In this document: positions 55,445-64,000 of the stretch, piece by piece
How the letters are laid out: every line of letters starts with the position of its first letter
Position numbering within the stretch: position 1 is the first letter of the stretch
Assembly (NCBI RefSeq): GCF_000192575.1
Contig: NZ_GL876934.1
Coordinates: 107,144-171,143 of the forward strand
Source of the DNA: Novosphingobium nitrogenifigens DSM 19370
GTDB lineage: Bacteria; Pseudomonadota; Alphaproteobacteria; Sphingomonadales; Sphingomonadaceae
Direction of reading: 5' to 3'
DNA length: 64,000 nucleotides
Translations under genes and position numbers: made by a program
The notes under the pieces: generated by a model
The model's input: the letters and a program-made list of their open reading frames with translations, nothing else
What the model was told of the DNA's origin: nothing
Database searches by the model: none

Positions 55445-56080
55445 ATGTTCACGGGCATCGTCGTCGAAGTCGGCAAAGTGCTGGCGGTCACCGACCGGGG
55501 CGACCGGCGCATCACCATCAGCACCGACCGGCGCCAGGACACCATCGCGATCGGCGCGTCCATCGCATGCTCGGGCGTGTGCCTGACTGTCGTCGAAAAG
55601 GGGACGGGCTTTGGCGGGGAACCGGGCATCGGCTGGTTCGCGGTCGACGTCTCGGCAGAAACGATCAGCCGTACGTGCCCGGCCCAATGGCTGGAAGGCG
55701 CGGAGATCAATCTCGAACCGGCGCTGAAAGTCGGCGACGAACTGGGCGGTCATATCGTGACCGGCCATGTCGACGGCGTCGGCGCAGTCGCGGCGATCAC
55801 CCCCGAAGGCGCCTCGCGCCGGATCGATTTTTTCGCCCCCGCCGATCTTGCCCCCTACATCGCCTCGAAAGGCTCGATCGCGATCAACGGCGTCTCGTTG
55901 ACCGTCAACGGTATTACCGACGAAGCCGACGGCCGCGCCCGGTTCGGCATCAACATCATTCCCCATACCGCCGAAGTGACGACGCTGGGCGCGCTCAAGG
56001 TCGGCGATCCGGTCAATCTCGAAATCGACGTGCTCGCCCGCTATCTCAAGCGGATGCAGAGCCTCGAACAGGGAGCCTGA
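55445..56080 (+). CDS. ribE: Riboflavin synthase alpha chain
   Basis: 211 residues. It begins MFTGIVVEVGKV and has two lumazine-binding repeats: SIACSGVCLTVVEKG..AVDVSAETISRT and SIAINGVSLTVNGITD..NIIPHTAEVT. It dismutates 6,7-dimethyl-8-ribityllumazine to riboflavin. The gene ends facing the aminotransferase gene across a shared terminator. Confidence 0.97.
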   Translation: MFTGIVVEVGKVLAVTDRGDRRITISTDRRQDTIAIGASIACSGVCLTVVEKGTGFGGEPGIGWFAVDVSAETISRTCPAQWLEGAEINLEPALKVGDELGGHIVTGHVDGVGAVAAITPEGASRRIDFFAPADLAPYIASKGSIAINGVSLTVNGITDEADGRARFGINIIPHTAEVTTLGALKVGDPVNLEIDVLARYLKRMQSLEQGA

Positions 56081-56176
56081 CACCTCCCCCTTTCCTGCGG
56101 CGGAAGCGGAACCCCGGATCAGGTCCGGGGTGACGAGAACCGGGATATCATGTGCGCGGCTTTGCGCGATGACCAC

Positions 56177-56214
56177 AAAAAAGGCGGGACCGCGCGAACG
56201 GTTCCGCCTTTTTT
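56177..56214. terminator. Bidirectional intrinsic terminator
   Basis: AAAAAAGGCGG (56177-56187) and CCGCCTTTTTT (56204-56214) with an inner ACC/GGT pair. It has a T-run on both strands and ends ribE (plus) and the aminotransferase (minus). Confidence 0.85.
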
Positions 56215-56244
56215 ACAATCGAACCTGAAAGTCAGGCCCGAAGA

Positions 56245-57414
56245 TCAAGCGACATCGCGCAGGGCGTCGATGAACTTCTCGATGTTGCCGGTGGTCAGGC
56301 CCGCGATGTTGATGCGGCCTGAACCCGCCATATAGACGCCGTGCTTTTCGCGCAGGGCAAGGATCTGTTCCGACGAAAGCGGCAGCATCGAGAACAGGCC
56401 GTTCTGCGTGCCGAGCGGCCCCATCGGGATCGCACCGACCTGCTGGGCCGAAGCGAGGCGATCGCGGACCCAACGCATGCGGTCACGCATATCGTCGAGT
56501 TCAGCCAGCCACTGGGCCGTCAGGTCCTTGTCGTTGAGGATGATGCGGACCGCCGCAGCACCGTGATCGGGCGGCATCGACCAGCTGGCACGAGCGATCG
56601 TCGCACCGTTCGCCATGGCACGAGCAAGCGCGTCGGCATCGCTGGTCACGGCATAGAACGCCCCGACGCGATCGCGATAGAGGCCGAAGTTCTTGTCGCA
56701 GCTATAGGCAACCAGAGCTTCGGGAACATGCGCCAGAACCTTGCGCAGACCATAAGCGTCGGCTTCCATGCCTTCGCCAAGCCCCTGATAGGCAAGGTCG
56801 ATCAACGGCATGATGCCGCGTTCGGCAAGCAGCGGCGCGATTTCGTCCCACTGCGCCCTGGTGTAATCGACGCCGCTCGGGTTGTGGCAGCAGCCGTGCA
56901 GCAGCACGACGTCGCCTTCACCGGCCGCGGCAAGCGCAGCCTTGAGCGCGTCGAGGTCGGCGGTGCCTTCGGGCGTGACGTGGCGGAACGTCACCAGTTC
57001 GAGACCGGCGGCGGCAACGATCTGCGCATGGTTGGGCCACGAGGGCGTGCCCATCAGGATGCGCTTGGCCCCTGCGCGCTTGGCCACTTCGATGGCAAGG
57101 CGCACGGCACCGGTACCGCCGGGAGCCTGCATCCCTTCAACGCGGGTGGTGTCGAAATCGGCACCGAAAACATAGGGGATCAGCGCGTGGACAAAGCCCA
57201 TGTCACCTTCGGGGCCGAGGTAGGCCTTCGAATTCTGGGTTTCGAGCAGGCGGGCTTCGGCAGCCTTGATCGCCTTGAACACCGGAGTCGCGCCATCGCC
57301 GGTGCGATAGACGCCCACGCCCAAGTCGATCTTGTCGGCGCGCGGATCGGCGTTGTGGAGCTTGATGAGCGCCAGCAGGGCGTCGGCGGGCTGGGTGGCA
57401 AGGGCTTCGAGCAT
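56245..57414 (-). CDS. Aromatic amino acid aminotransferase (TyrB/AspC family)
   Basis: 389 residues from ATG 57414 (open frame to 57513). It has PLP site SCDKNFGLYRDRVG with the catalytic Lys, HGCCHNPSGVD and KIDLGVGVYRTGDG. The family's usual Ser before the Lys (SCSKN) is Asp here. It transaminates aromatic or dicarboxylic amino acids. It stands alone between ribE and EipA. Confidence 0.93.
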   Translation of the reverse strand: MLEALATQPADALLALIKLHNADPRADKIDLGVGVYRTGDGATPVFKAIKAAEARLLETQNSKAYLGPEGDMGFVHALIPYVFGADFDTTRVEGMQAPGGTGAVRLAIEVAKRAGAKRILMGTPSWPNHAQIVAAAGLELVTFRHVTPEGTADLDALKAALAAAGEGDVVLLHGCCHNPSGVDYTRAQWDEIAPLLAERGIMPLIDLAYQGLGEGMEADAYGLRKVLAHVPEALVAYSCDKNFGLYRDRVGAFYAVTSDADALARAMANGATIARASWSMPPDHGAAAVRIILNDKDLTAQWLAELDDMRDRMRWVRDRLASAQQVGAIPMGPLGTQNGLFSMLPLSSEQILALREKHGVYMAGSGRINIAGLTTGNIEKFIDALRDVA

Positions 57415-57588
57415 GGGCAAGCGGCTTTCCTCGGTCTTGGCGGCCTGACAATCGGGCGAAAGGGGAGCGGCGCGGGGCCGCCCGGCGGCGCCCCCATGCG
57501 CCCGCAGGACCACGCGCGCAACCCATTTACGTACGAAAGCGAGCGCTTTTTTGCCTCAACCCCGGCCCGGTTTTGCCGGAATCACCGC

Positions 57589-58437
57589 TCAGAACGGCAG
57601 CCACTTCCCCTTGTGGGTAAAGTTCATGTAGCCCGCGTTGACACCCAGCCGGAACCCTGCCCCCATGCGCACCGGAATGACCACCAGGTCGCCGCGCCGC
57701 AGGTAGGAAATGTTGAAGCCGCCCAGAAGATAGGCCTGCCCCTCGCCCGCACCGATCCGATGGAAGAGGTCGGCGGTATCGTTGAGATTGTAGACGAGAA
57801 CGAAAGTCTTGCCCGCGTTGGCCCCGAAATCGAAGCCGAGCGAGGGCCCGGTCCAATAGACCGGCATTTCGCCCTCGATCTTGTGATGCAAGGTGCCCGA
57901 ACCATAGCGAAGGCCAAGGACGAAAGCCCCGCCGCCTTCGCGCCCGGTAATATAGGCATTGGGCTCGCCCTGTTTCTTGAGCAAGTCGCGGATCATCAGC
58001 GCCAGCCCCCGCGCGCCCTTGCCGAACACGCCTTCGGCAGCCCCGATCAGGTCGTTTTCATGATAGACCGAATCGCTGGGCGCAGGATGAGCGGGCGGAT
58101 AGGCCGTCGGCCCGCCGACAGGTCCACCGGTCGAGGACGGTGCAGAAGACGCCCCATAAGTCGGCGACGACGAATAGGTCGATGAAGAAGGCGCGGCCTG
58201 AACCGGTCCCGACGATACCGAAGAAGTGGGAACAGAAGTCTGGGCGGCACTCGTGCTGGCCCGCGACGAACTGGTCCGGGATTGATTGAGATCGGCATCG
58301 ACTGCCGAATTGGGGTCGATCGTCTGGACTTGCGCCCGCGCGACGGGGCCTGCCAACACGGCCAGCACTGCACATGCCGTCGCCGCGCCGCGAATGCCAC
58401 GAAGTTCCATTGCCCGAAATGCCACTGTCTGCGTCAT
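57589..58437 (-). CDS. eipA: EipA family envelope protein (DUF1134)
   Basis: 282 residues from ATG 58437; ATG 58410 is also possible. A signal peptide ends GPVARAQ. A Ser/Pro/Gly-rich low-complexity linker of about 90 residues comes next. The DUF1134 domain follows, with YWTGPSLGFDFGANAGKTFVLVYNL and GAGFRLGVNAGYMNFT at the end. In Brucella EipA is a periplasmic protein important for envelope integrity. The neighbourhood also holds two L,D-transpeptidases. Confidence 0.9.
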   Translation of the reverse strand: MTQTVAFRAMELRGIRGAATACAVLAVLAGPVARAQVQTIDPNSAVDADLNQSRTSSSRASTSAAQTSVPTSSVSSGPVQAAPSSSTYSSSPTYGASSAPSSTGGPVGGPTAYPPAHPAPSDSVYHENDLIGAAEGVFGKGARGLALMIRDLLKKQGEPNAYITGREGGGAFVLGLRYGSGTLHHKIEGEMPVYWTGPSLGFDFGANAGKTFVLVYNLNDTADLFHRIGAGEGQAYLLGGFNISYLRRGDLVVIPVRMGAGFRLGVNAGYMNFTHKGKWLPF

Positions 58438-58674
58438 GACCACCACGTTTCCCGTGCCCGCCCGATATGGCAAGGCAACCCTATTTCTTTCCGTGGACAA
58501 TTCCGGTCCCGCAATGAACCGGCGATGAGCCGAATCGAATTTACGCCGGAAAGCGCGGGAAATCCGCCCGGACGCCCTTGAACGCGCCACATTTGTCCAC
58601 AGGCAGAAAAAGACCCCCTCCCCCTTGCCCACCCCGCCAACGCCGGTTATAGGCCGCCTTCGCCGCTACGATCC

Positions 58675-58766
58675 GGAGACGTGGGTGAGTGGCTGAAACC
58701 AGCGGTTTGCTAAACCGTCGTGCCCTTAAGGGGGCACCCCGGGTTCGAATCCCGGCGTCTCCGCCA
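58675..58766 (+). tRNA. tRNA-Ser (anticodon GCU)
   Basis: 92 nt with encoded CCA. The acceptor arms are GGAGACG (58675-58681) and CGTCTCC (58756-58762). The anticodon loop TTTGCTAAA has GCT at 58709-58711. A long variable arm (GTGCCCTTAAGGGGGCAC) and T-loop GGTTCGAATCC are present, as usual for a class II serine tRNA. Confidence 0.97.
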
Positions 58767-58838
58767 TCGCCTTGAACCAGGCGAATCCCGAAAATCAGCA
58801 TCTCGTGACGCAGGCAGGCCCAAGCCTGCCCGAGCCAT

Positions 58839-59846
58839 TCAGAACGTCAGGCAGATCTTGCCAAAATGACGATTGCTTTCCTGATGACGGAAAGCCGCGA
58901 CGATGTCTTCGAGCGGGAATTCGCTGTCCACGACCGGGCGCACACCATGGGCATCGATGGCGCGGATCATGTCGATCTGGTGGCTGCGGCTGCCGACGAG
59001 AACGCCTTGCAGGCGGATCTGGCGCACGAGCGCGGGAACAAGGTTAAGCGCGGCATCGACACCGCTCAGGATGCCGATCACGGAAATGTGACCGGCCGTG
59101 CGCACCGCCTCCATCGATTGCGCCAGCGTCGCCGGACCACCGACTTCGACCACATGATCAACACCGCGCCCGCCGGTCAGGGTACGCGCGGTGGCACCCC
59201 ATTCGGGATCAGCGCGATAGTTGATGACATGATCGGCACCCATCGCCCGCAGGCGTTCCAGCTTCTCATCACTGGATGATGTGGCGATGACCCTGGCCCC
59301 GGCCATTTTCGCGAACTGAAGGGCAAAGATCGAAACGCCGCCGGTCCCCTGCACCAGCACGGTATCGCCGGGTTTCACATGATCGTCGGCAAAGAGCGCG
59401 CGCCATGCAGTCAGGCCCGCCGTCGTCAGGGTAGAGGCCTCGGCATGAGTCCATCCCTTGGGCGCATGGGTGAACGAGGTTGCCGGGGCGGTCACTTCCT
59501 CGCGGGCATAGCCGTCGACGCCATCGCCCGGAACGGTTGCAAATCCGACGACCTCGGGAACGCCGGAGAGCCATGTCGGAAAGAACGTGCTGACCACCCG
59601 GTCGCCGGGCACGAAATCCTGAACGCCATCACCCACGGCAAGGACTTCCCCTGCGCCATCGGCCATGGGGATGCGGGGTTCGACCGGCCCCCACATCCCG
59701 CTCACCACGGCATAGTCATGATAGTTGAGCGAATTGGCGTGAACCCGGACGCGGATTTCCCCCGGACCGGGAGCCGGAGCCAGACATGTGCCGACTGTTA
59801 CCCGATCGAACCCGCCACCGGGTTGAACGATGATCGCCCTGAACAT
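58839..59846 (-). CDS. Quinone oxidoreductase-like MDR protein
   Basis: 335 residues from ATG 59846 (frame open to 59909). It has a GroES-like N-terminal domain (PAPGPGEIRVRVHANSLNYHDYAV) and a Rossmann domain (VLVQGTGGVSIFALQFAKMAGARVIATSSS). The zinc-binding Cys set of alcohol dehydrogenases is missing, so it belongs to the zinc-free QOR-type group. It would use NADPH to reduce an enone or quinone. It stands alone downstream of the tRNA. Confidence 0.92.
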   Translation of the reverse strand: MFRAIIVQPGGGFDRVTVGTCLAPAPGPGEIRVRVHANSLNYHDYAVVSGMWGPVEPRIPMADGAGEVLAVGDGVQDFVPGDRVVSTFFPTWLSGVPEVVGFATVPGDGVDGYAREEVTAPATSFTHAPKGWTHAEASTLTTAGLTAWRALFADDHVKPGDTVLVQGTGGVSIFALQFAKMAGARVIATSSSDEKLERLRAMGADHVINYRADPEWGATARTLTGGRGVDHVVEVGGPATLAQSMEAVRTAGHISVIGILSGVDAALNLVPALVRQIRLQGVLVGSRSHQIDMIRAIDAHGVRPVVDSEFPLEDIVAAFRHQESNRHFGKICLTF

Positions 59847-59936
59847 TTTCCGGCTCCTCTTTCCCGTCGTATATCGTGCCGACTTATGGGACGCGGGAAC
59901 CGGACACAATCACCCCAAAGTTCAACCGGGCGCACG

Positions 59937-60536
59937 CTATTTCGAGGCGTAGAGCAGGCGCCCGGCCTCCAGTCGCGCCAGAACTTCGCTGATGTCGTCC
60001 GGCGAGACGGCAAAGCAGCCCTGACTGCGCCCGATCCGCCCATGCGCCGCAGCCATGTGCCGATCGACGTAGTTCGCGGCATGGACGACGATCGCCCGGC
60101 TTTCGGCCTGACTGTTGTCCGGATCGAGCCCGTGCAGACGTCGCGAATGACCATGCTTGCCGACATAAGTCTCCCCGGTCAGGAAGCTGCCCTGACACGA
60201 CGCGTTCGAACCGGGACGGTTCGACAACCGCTCGACCCAGCCACTGTTGCCCGGATCCGATCCGCTGCCGTGTGCGACCAGCAAGTTGGCCACGACCCGA
60301 CCATTGCCGACATCCACCAACTGGAAGCGCGGCACACGAGAGGGCGCGGAAAAATCGACAATACCGATCATGTCATGATGTGGTATTGACGCCCCATGCG
60401 ACTTGAGAGCAGCCATTGCACGCGAAAGCAAGACAGGCTTTTCACCCGATTTGACCGAGGCAAAACCTCGCGACGAAACCAACCCTGCCGAACCGGCGGC
60501 AACGGCACCTATAAAATGGCGCCTGCTGAATTTCAT
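59937..60536 (-). CDS. Tat-exported murein L,D-transpeptidase-like protein
   Basis: 199 residues. Twin-arginine signal SRRHFIGAVAAGSAG. The catalytic domain of the murein L,D-transpeptidase (YkuD_2) family holds AIVVHAANYVDRHMAA and GRIGRSQGCFAVSPDD with the active Cys. It should link or edit peptidoglycan peptides. It is divergent from a second, unrelated-looking L,D-transpeptidase at 60628. Confidence 0.88.
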   Translation of the reverse strand: MKFSRRHFIGAVAAGSAGLVSSRGFASVKSGEKPVLLSRAMAALKSHGASIPHHDMIGIVDFSAPSRVPRFQLVDVGNGRVVANLLVAHGSGSDPGNSGWVERLSNRPGSNASCQGSFLTGETYVGKHGHSRRLHGLDPDNSQAESRAIVVHAANYVDRHMAAAHGRIGRSQGCFAVSPDDISEVLARLEAGRLLYASK

Positions 60537-60627
60537 TTTGTGCGTTTCCCGAAACCTTATTATTGCAACATGGGTATGGTCGTCGGGTTTTCAACGCCCC
60601 CTTACAATGAAAAGAATCGATAACAAC

Positions 60628-61857
60628 ATGGCGCCAACTTATCGCACTGCAACATCTCGCCGCCCCCGCGTCGGAATTACGAGGCATAACAATCTGTTGG
60701 CGGCAGGACGCCATGCGATCGCGCTGGCCGCGCTCGTCTCATGCTGCGGGAATGCTGCGCCCCGGGCATCGTGGTCGCCCGGCCAGATCGCAGTGCTGCG
60801 CCATTGGTTGACGGCCGCCCCCGAGGACGCCCTGCCGATCCTTCCCGCAACCGATCTGGATCAAGCGAGCGCCGCTGGCGATCAGGCGGCGATCGACCGG
60901 ACTGCCGAGGCACTGGCGCTTCGTCTGGCGCGCATGCACCTGCTCGGCCGCAACGCCCCCGACCCGAAACAGGACTGGCATATCCTCGACAGCGACACCC
61001 GGATCGACCTTCCCGCGCGACTGGCCCAAGCTTTGGCCGAGCCCTCCTCAGGCGGGCAGAGCGGCCTCGATCGCTTCTTCGCCGACTTGCGCCCGCGTTC
61101 GCCCGACTATGCCCTGTTGCGAACGGCCTATACGACCGAAAAAGACCCGGCCCGACGCGCAACGCTCGCCACCAACATGGATCGCTGGCGGTGGTTGCCC
61201 CAGTCGCTGGGGGCGGACTATGTGCTCGTAAATGCCGCCGCCTTCGAAGTGCGCCTGTGGCGGCACGGGCAGCAGGTCGGCACCTGGCCGGTGGTCGTCG
61301 GCAAGACCAAATCCCCCACGCCGACCTTCTCCGCGCAAGTAAGCGGGGTCACGTTCAATCCCTGGTGGGACATTCCCCCGGCGATCGTGCGCGAAAGCAT
61401 CGGCGGCATGATGCGGCGCCACCCCGCGCTTGCCCGTCAGCGCGGCTATATCCACACCGGCGCCAGCTATCGGCAAAAACCGGGCCCCGCCAACGCACTG
61501 GGGCAAATGAAACTGGTGATGCCCAACCCGTTCAACGTCTACCTGCACGACACGCCGGAAAAGAAGTTGTTCGCCCGCGACACCCGCGCCTTCAGCCACG
61601 GCTGCATTCGCGTCAGCGATGCGATCGGCTTTGCAACCACGCTCGTTCAGGACGTGAAATCGGCTGACGAGGTCAAGGCGATCATTGCCACAGGGCGCAC
61701 GACCACCGTCGACCTGCCGATGCACTTGCCGGTCTATGTGACCTATTTCACTGCCACCACCCGCAGCGACGGGACACTGGCCATCCTGCCCGACATCTAC
61801 AAGCGCGACGGCACCCCCGATGCAACCGCCGGCCATGGCGAGGGTTGCGCAGGATAG
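60628..61857 (+). CDS. L,D-transpeptidase (YkuD/YcbB-like) with possible lipoprotein signal
   Basis: 409 residues from ATG 60628; ATG 60607 is an alternative and the open frame runs to 60403. The N-terminal stretch ALAALVSCCGN has a lipobox-like LVSC. The YcbB-type layout has NMDRWRWLPQSLGADYVLVN, FNPWWDIPPAIVRESI and the active site RAFSHGCIRVSDA. It makes 3-3 cross-links or attaches proteins to peptidoglycan. It is shorter than E. coli LdtD and shows no clear peptidoglycan-binding repeat. Confidence 0.9.
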   Translation: MAPTYRTATSRRPRVGITRHNNLLAAGRHAIALAALVSCCGNAAPRASWSPGQIAVLRHWLTAAPEDALPILPATDLDQASAAGDQAAIDRTAEALALRLARMHLLGRNAPDPKQDWHILDSDTRIDLPARLAQALAEPSSGGQSGLDRFFADLRPRSPDYALLRTAYTTEKDPARRATLATNMDRWRWLPQSLGADYVLVNAAAFEVRLWRHGQQVGTWPVVVGKTKSPTPTFSAQVSGVTFNPWWDIPPAIVRESIGGMMRRHPALARQRGYIHTGASYRQKPGPANALGQMKLVMPNPFNVYLHDTPEKKLFARDTRAFSHGCIRVSDAIGFATTLVQDVKSADEVKAIIATGRTTTVDLPMHLPVYVTYFTATTRSDGTLAILPDIYKRDGTPDATAGHGEGCAG

Positions 61858-61875
61858 GCGACACAGGACAAGGTG

Positions 61876-62781
61876 TCAGAGGCCGTTTCGTCCCGGCCCG
61901 ACATGGCGTTCGAGGAAATCGAGAAAGGCGCGAATGCGGGCGGCAAGGCGGTCGTGCCCGACGTAAAGGGCGTGAATGTCCTCTCCGTCGCCGGGATTGA
62001 AAGGCTTCAGGATCTCGACGAGGCGCCCGGCGGCAAGATCGGCCCCGACATGGAACCGCGCATGGCGGGCAATGCCGCCGCCCGCCACGGCCATCAGGCG
62101 CACGACTTCGCCCGAATTGCCCAGGAACGGTCCCCGGACCACCATCGGAACCGTTTCCCCGTCGATCAGGAATGGCCATGAATCGATCGATCGGCGAAAG
62201 CTGAACCGCAGACAGGCATGGTCAGCCAGATCCGCAGGCGTTGCGGGTTCACCATGTCGGGCAAGATACTCCGGGCTCGCCACGACCGCCATGCGGCTAT
62301 GCCCCAACTTGCGCGCGCGCAGTCGGGAATCGCGCAAGGGGCCGATGCGAATGGCGATGTCGGCCCGCGCATCGACCAGATCGACCACTGTGTCCGTGAG
62401 TGCCAGATCGACCGTGATCGCCGGATATTCCCGCTGGAATTCGGGCAGGATCGGGATCAGGCAATGCGTGCCGAACGGAACCGAGGCATTGACCCGCAAG
62501 CGCCCCGAGGGCCCCTGCTCCAACGTCCCGAAATCGCGTTCGATCGAATCGATTTCTTCGACCAGCCCTTCAACTCTCTGGCGATAACTTTCCCCTTCCG
62601 CCGTCAGGGCGAGTGCCCGCGTGGTCCGCGCGATCAGTTGCACGCCCAGCCGCGCCTCAAGCCGGGCCAGCGTCCGACTGACGGCCGAAGGGGTCAGCCG
62701 CAAATGGCTTGCGGCACGGGCCAGGCTACCTTGCCGCGCGACGGCCAGAAACACTTCCATTTCGCCAAGCCGGTTGTCCAT
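61876..62781 (-). CDS. LysR-family transcriptional regulator
   Basis: 301 residues. The HTH is MEVFLAVARQGSLARAASHLRLTPSAVSRTLARLE, and the effector domain holds SVPFGTHCLIPILPEFQREYPAITVDLAL. It is divergent from the SDR gene, with 108 bp between starts, and is probably its regulator. Its end faces the L,D-transpeptidase end. Confidence 0.95.
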   Translation of the reverse strand: MDNRLGEMEVFLAVARQGSLARAASHLRLTPSAVSRTLARLEARLGVQLIARTTRALALTAEGESYRQRVEGLVEEIDSIERDFGTLEQGPSGRLRVNASVPFGTHCLIPILPEFQREYPAITVDLALTDTVVDLVDARADIAIRIGPLRDSRLRARKLGHSRMAVVASPEYLARHGEPATPADLADHACLRFSFRRSIDSWPFLIDGETVPMVVRGPFLGNSGEVVRLMAVAGGGIARHARFHVGADLAAGRLVEILKPFNPGDGEDIHALYVGHDRLAARIRAFLDFLERHVGPGRNGL

Positions 62782-62841
62782 CGCCTCATCCGTGATTTTG
62801 AGTCAATTCTGTCGTGGTGTCGTGCATTCTAATCACCTGAT

Positions 62842-62882
62842 GGCTCCGTGACTATCTTCTGCGTGCCCCCCATCACGGAGCC
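62842..62882 (+). promoter_or_regulatory. Hairpin covering the ribosome site of the SDR gene
   Basis: GGCTCCGTGA (62842-62851) is complementary to TCACGGAGCC (62873-62882), loop 21 nt. The second arm contains GGAG (62877-62880), the ribosome site of the SDR start at 62890. It could control translation, or be a LysR operator as DNA. Confidence 0.45.
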
Positions 62883-62889
62883 CCAATCC

Positions 62890-63675
62890 ATGGACCTCGA
62901 ACTCTCCGGAAAGACCGCTCTCGTCACTGGCGCTACCGCCGGTATCGGCCTTGCCATCGCCCAGCGCCTTGCCGCCGAAGGCGCAATCGTCACGATCTGC
63001 GGCCGCAATCGCGACAAACTCGATGCCGCCGCGCGGATCGTCGCCGACCATGGCCGCGTCGCAACAGTGCTGGCCGATCCGGCCACGGCCGATGGCGCCG
63101 CCGCGCTGATCGCCGCGGTTCCCGATGTCGATATTCTGGTCAACAACCTCGGCATCTATGAAGCCAAGCCGTTTACAGAGATCACCGACGCGGACTGGCA
63201 CCATATCTTCGAAGTCAACGTAGTCAGCGGCGCGCGCCTCGCCCGCCATTATTTCCCGCGCATGATCGCGCGGAACTGGGGCCGGATCGTCTTCGTCGCC
63301 AGCGAAAGCGCACTCGTCGTGCCCCAGGAAATGATCCACTACGGCATGACCAAGACCGCGCAGCTCGCCATCGCGCGCGGCCTTGCCGAACAGACGCGCG
63401 GGACCGGCGTGACGGTCAATTCGGTCATGCCCGGACCGACCCGGTCGGAAGGGATCGTCGAATTCATCCGTTCCGTCGTCGATGACAAGGATGCCCCCGA
63501 AGCCGACCGCGAAGCCGAATTCTTTGCCCGCATGCGTCCCCTGTCGCTGATCCGGCGGCTGATCGATCCGGCCGAGATCGCCGCGCAAGTCGCCCTGCTC
63601 GCCAGCCCTCTCGGCGCGATCACCAATGGCGCGGCCATCCGCGTCGAAGGCGGGATCATTCCGACGATCGCCTGA
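62890..63675 (+). CDS. SDR family oxidoreductase
   Basis: 261 residues from ATG 62890 (open frame to 62848). The cofactor motif is TGATAGIG, NNLG replaces the usual NNAG, and the catalytic pair is in YGMTKTA. ESALVVPQEM precedes it. It reduces or oxidises an unknown substrate. Divergent from a LysR regulator and followed by a pirin gene, a frequent trio with aromatic or quinone response. Confidence 0.93.
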   Translation: MDLELSGKTALVTGATAGIGLAIAQRLAAEGAIVTICGRNRDKLDAAARIVADHGRVATVLADPATADGAAALIAAVPDVDILVNNLGIYEAKPFTEITDADWHHIFEVNVVSGARLARHYFPRMIARNWGRIVFVASESALVVPQEMIHYGMTKTAQLAIARGLAEQTRGTGVTVNSVMPGPTRSEGIVEFIRSVVDDKDAPEADREAEFFARMRPLSLIRRLIDPAEIAAQVALLASPLGAITNGAAIRVEGGIIPTIA

Positions 63676-63700
63676 CCGTCGACCGGCGAAGGAACGATGT

Positions 63701-63744
63701 GCAATAAATGGAACCAATGCATTTCCATCATTTCCATTTATTGC
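63701..63744. promoter_or_regulatory. 13-bp inverted repeat upstream of pirin gene
   Basis: GCAATAAATGGAA (63701-63713) and TTCCATTTATTGC (63732-63744) are perfectly complementary with an 18-nt centre. It is AT-rich in a GC-rich region. It may be an operator for the pirin gene or a weak terminator for the SDR gene. Confidence 0.5.
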
Positions 63745-63808
63745 CAAATGCCTTTCCCTACATTGGCGGCAACACCTGCAAAGGCGGCAACGCCGCGGAG
63801 ACAGACCA

Positions 63809-64000
63809 ATGATCGAACTGCGTCCCTTCGCCGGTATCGGCCATGCCAACCACGGCTGGCTCGATGCCCGTCACCATTTTTCGTTCGCCGAATATTATGA
63901 TCCGGCCCGCATGCACTGGGGCAACCTGCGCGTGTGGAACGACGACACCATCGCGTCCAAGAGCGGGTTCCCGCCGCACCCGCACCGCGACATGGAAATT
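63809..64000 (+). CDS. Pirin family protein, 5' part only
   Basis: 64 residues before the window ends. It begins MIELRPFAGIGHANHGWLDARHHFSF and has the metal-ligand region GFPPHPHRDMEI with the first His pair. Pirin relatives can have quercetinase activity or act as redox sensors. It lies after the LysR/SDR unit. Confidence 0.85.
   Translation, partial: MIELRPFAGIGHANHGWLDARHHFSFAEYYDPARMHWGNLRVWNDDTIASKSGFPPHPHRDMEI

Noticed and set aside
58675..58766. tRNA-Ser as a possible island attachment site
   Set aside because: No integrase, repeated tRNA 3' end or change in gene style was seen nearby.

Overview
The window is high-GC, densely packed bacterial chromosome. GatCAB, ClpB, an ATP12-type F1 assembly chaperone, COQ9, a DUF1134/EipA envelope protein, TonB receptors, a YcgN protein and a one-domain PaiB together point to an alphaproteobacterium. 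The gene style fits Sphingomonadales, probably a Novosphingobium-like strain. That placement comes from gene content only; no rRNA is present. The one RNA gene recognised with confidence is a tRNA-Ser(GCU).

Layout. 1-7522: an acyl-CoA catabolic cluster with two divergent arms. The leftward arm holds a paired acyl-CoA dehydrogenase (ACAD) and an SDR. The rightward arm holds an SDR, an ACAD10/11-type ACAD, a zinc alcohol dehydrogenase and an ACAD10/11-type kinase. The same 18-bp motif sits in front of both ACAD transcription units. 7522-13412: a large palindromic element, a DUF3857/transglutaminase/TPR protein, an amidase, a YjbQ protein and a small orphan ORF. 13413-16967: a DUF4349 lipoprotein and clpB. 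17217-26418: a TonB receptor, a double M16 protease, hcp behind a perfect FNR-type box, and a divergent ClC channel. 26432-32012: a LysR regulator facing a four-gene efflux cassette (FUSC, DUF1656, HlyD, NodT). 32059-36483: gatB, gatA, gatC, an FKBP isomerase and rpsU with a long structured leader. 36817-40368: an RluA pseudouridine synthase, PaiB-like protein, HAD phosphatase, micro membrane protein and ATP12. 40401-43943: an Mla-type lipid transporter. 44088-53897: valS, queE, ssb, feoAB behind FNR-like and Fur-like dyads, coq9, an ankyrin protein, SCO, YcgN and a SprT-like protease. 53940-58437: an unknown membrane protein, ribD, ribE, an aromatic aminotransferase and EipA. 58675 to the end: tRNA-Ser, a quinone-oxidoreductase-like protein, two divergent L,D-transpeptidases, LysR/SDR, and a truncated pirin.

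Most interesting points. (1) Genes 3991-7522 look like the two halves of mammalian ACAD10/ACAD11 encoded separately with an alcohol dehydrogenase between them, suggesting a 4-hydroxyacyl-CoA catabolic module. (2) hcp and feoAB both carry FNR-type boxes, suggesting a low-oxygen or nitric-oxide response. (3) The rpsU leader can fold into competing hairpins, one of which resembles an intrinsic terminator. (4) A 179-bp imperfect palindrome begins at a stop codon and looks like a MITE or REP-type element. No phage, transposase, CRISPR array or classical genomic island was seen.
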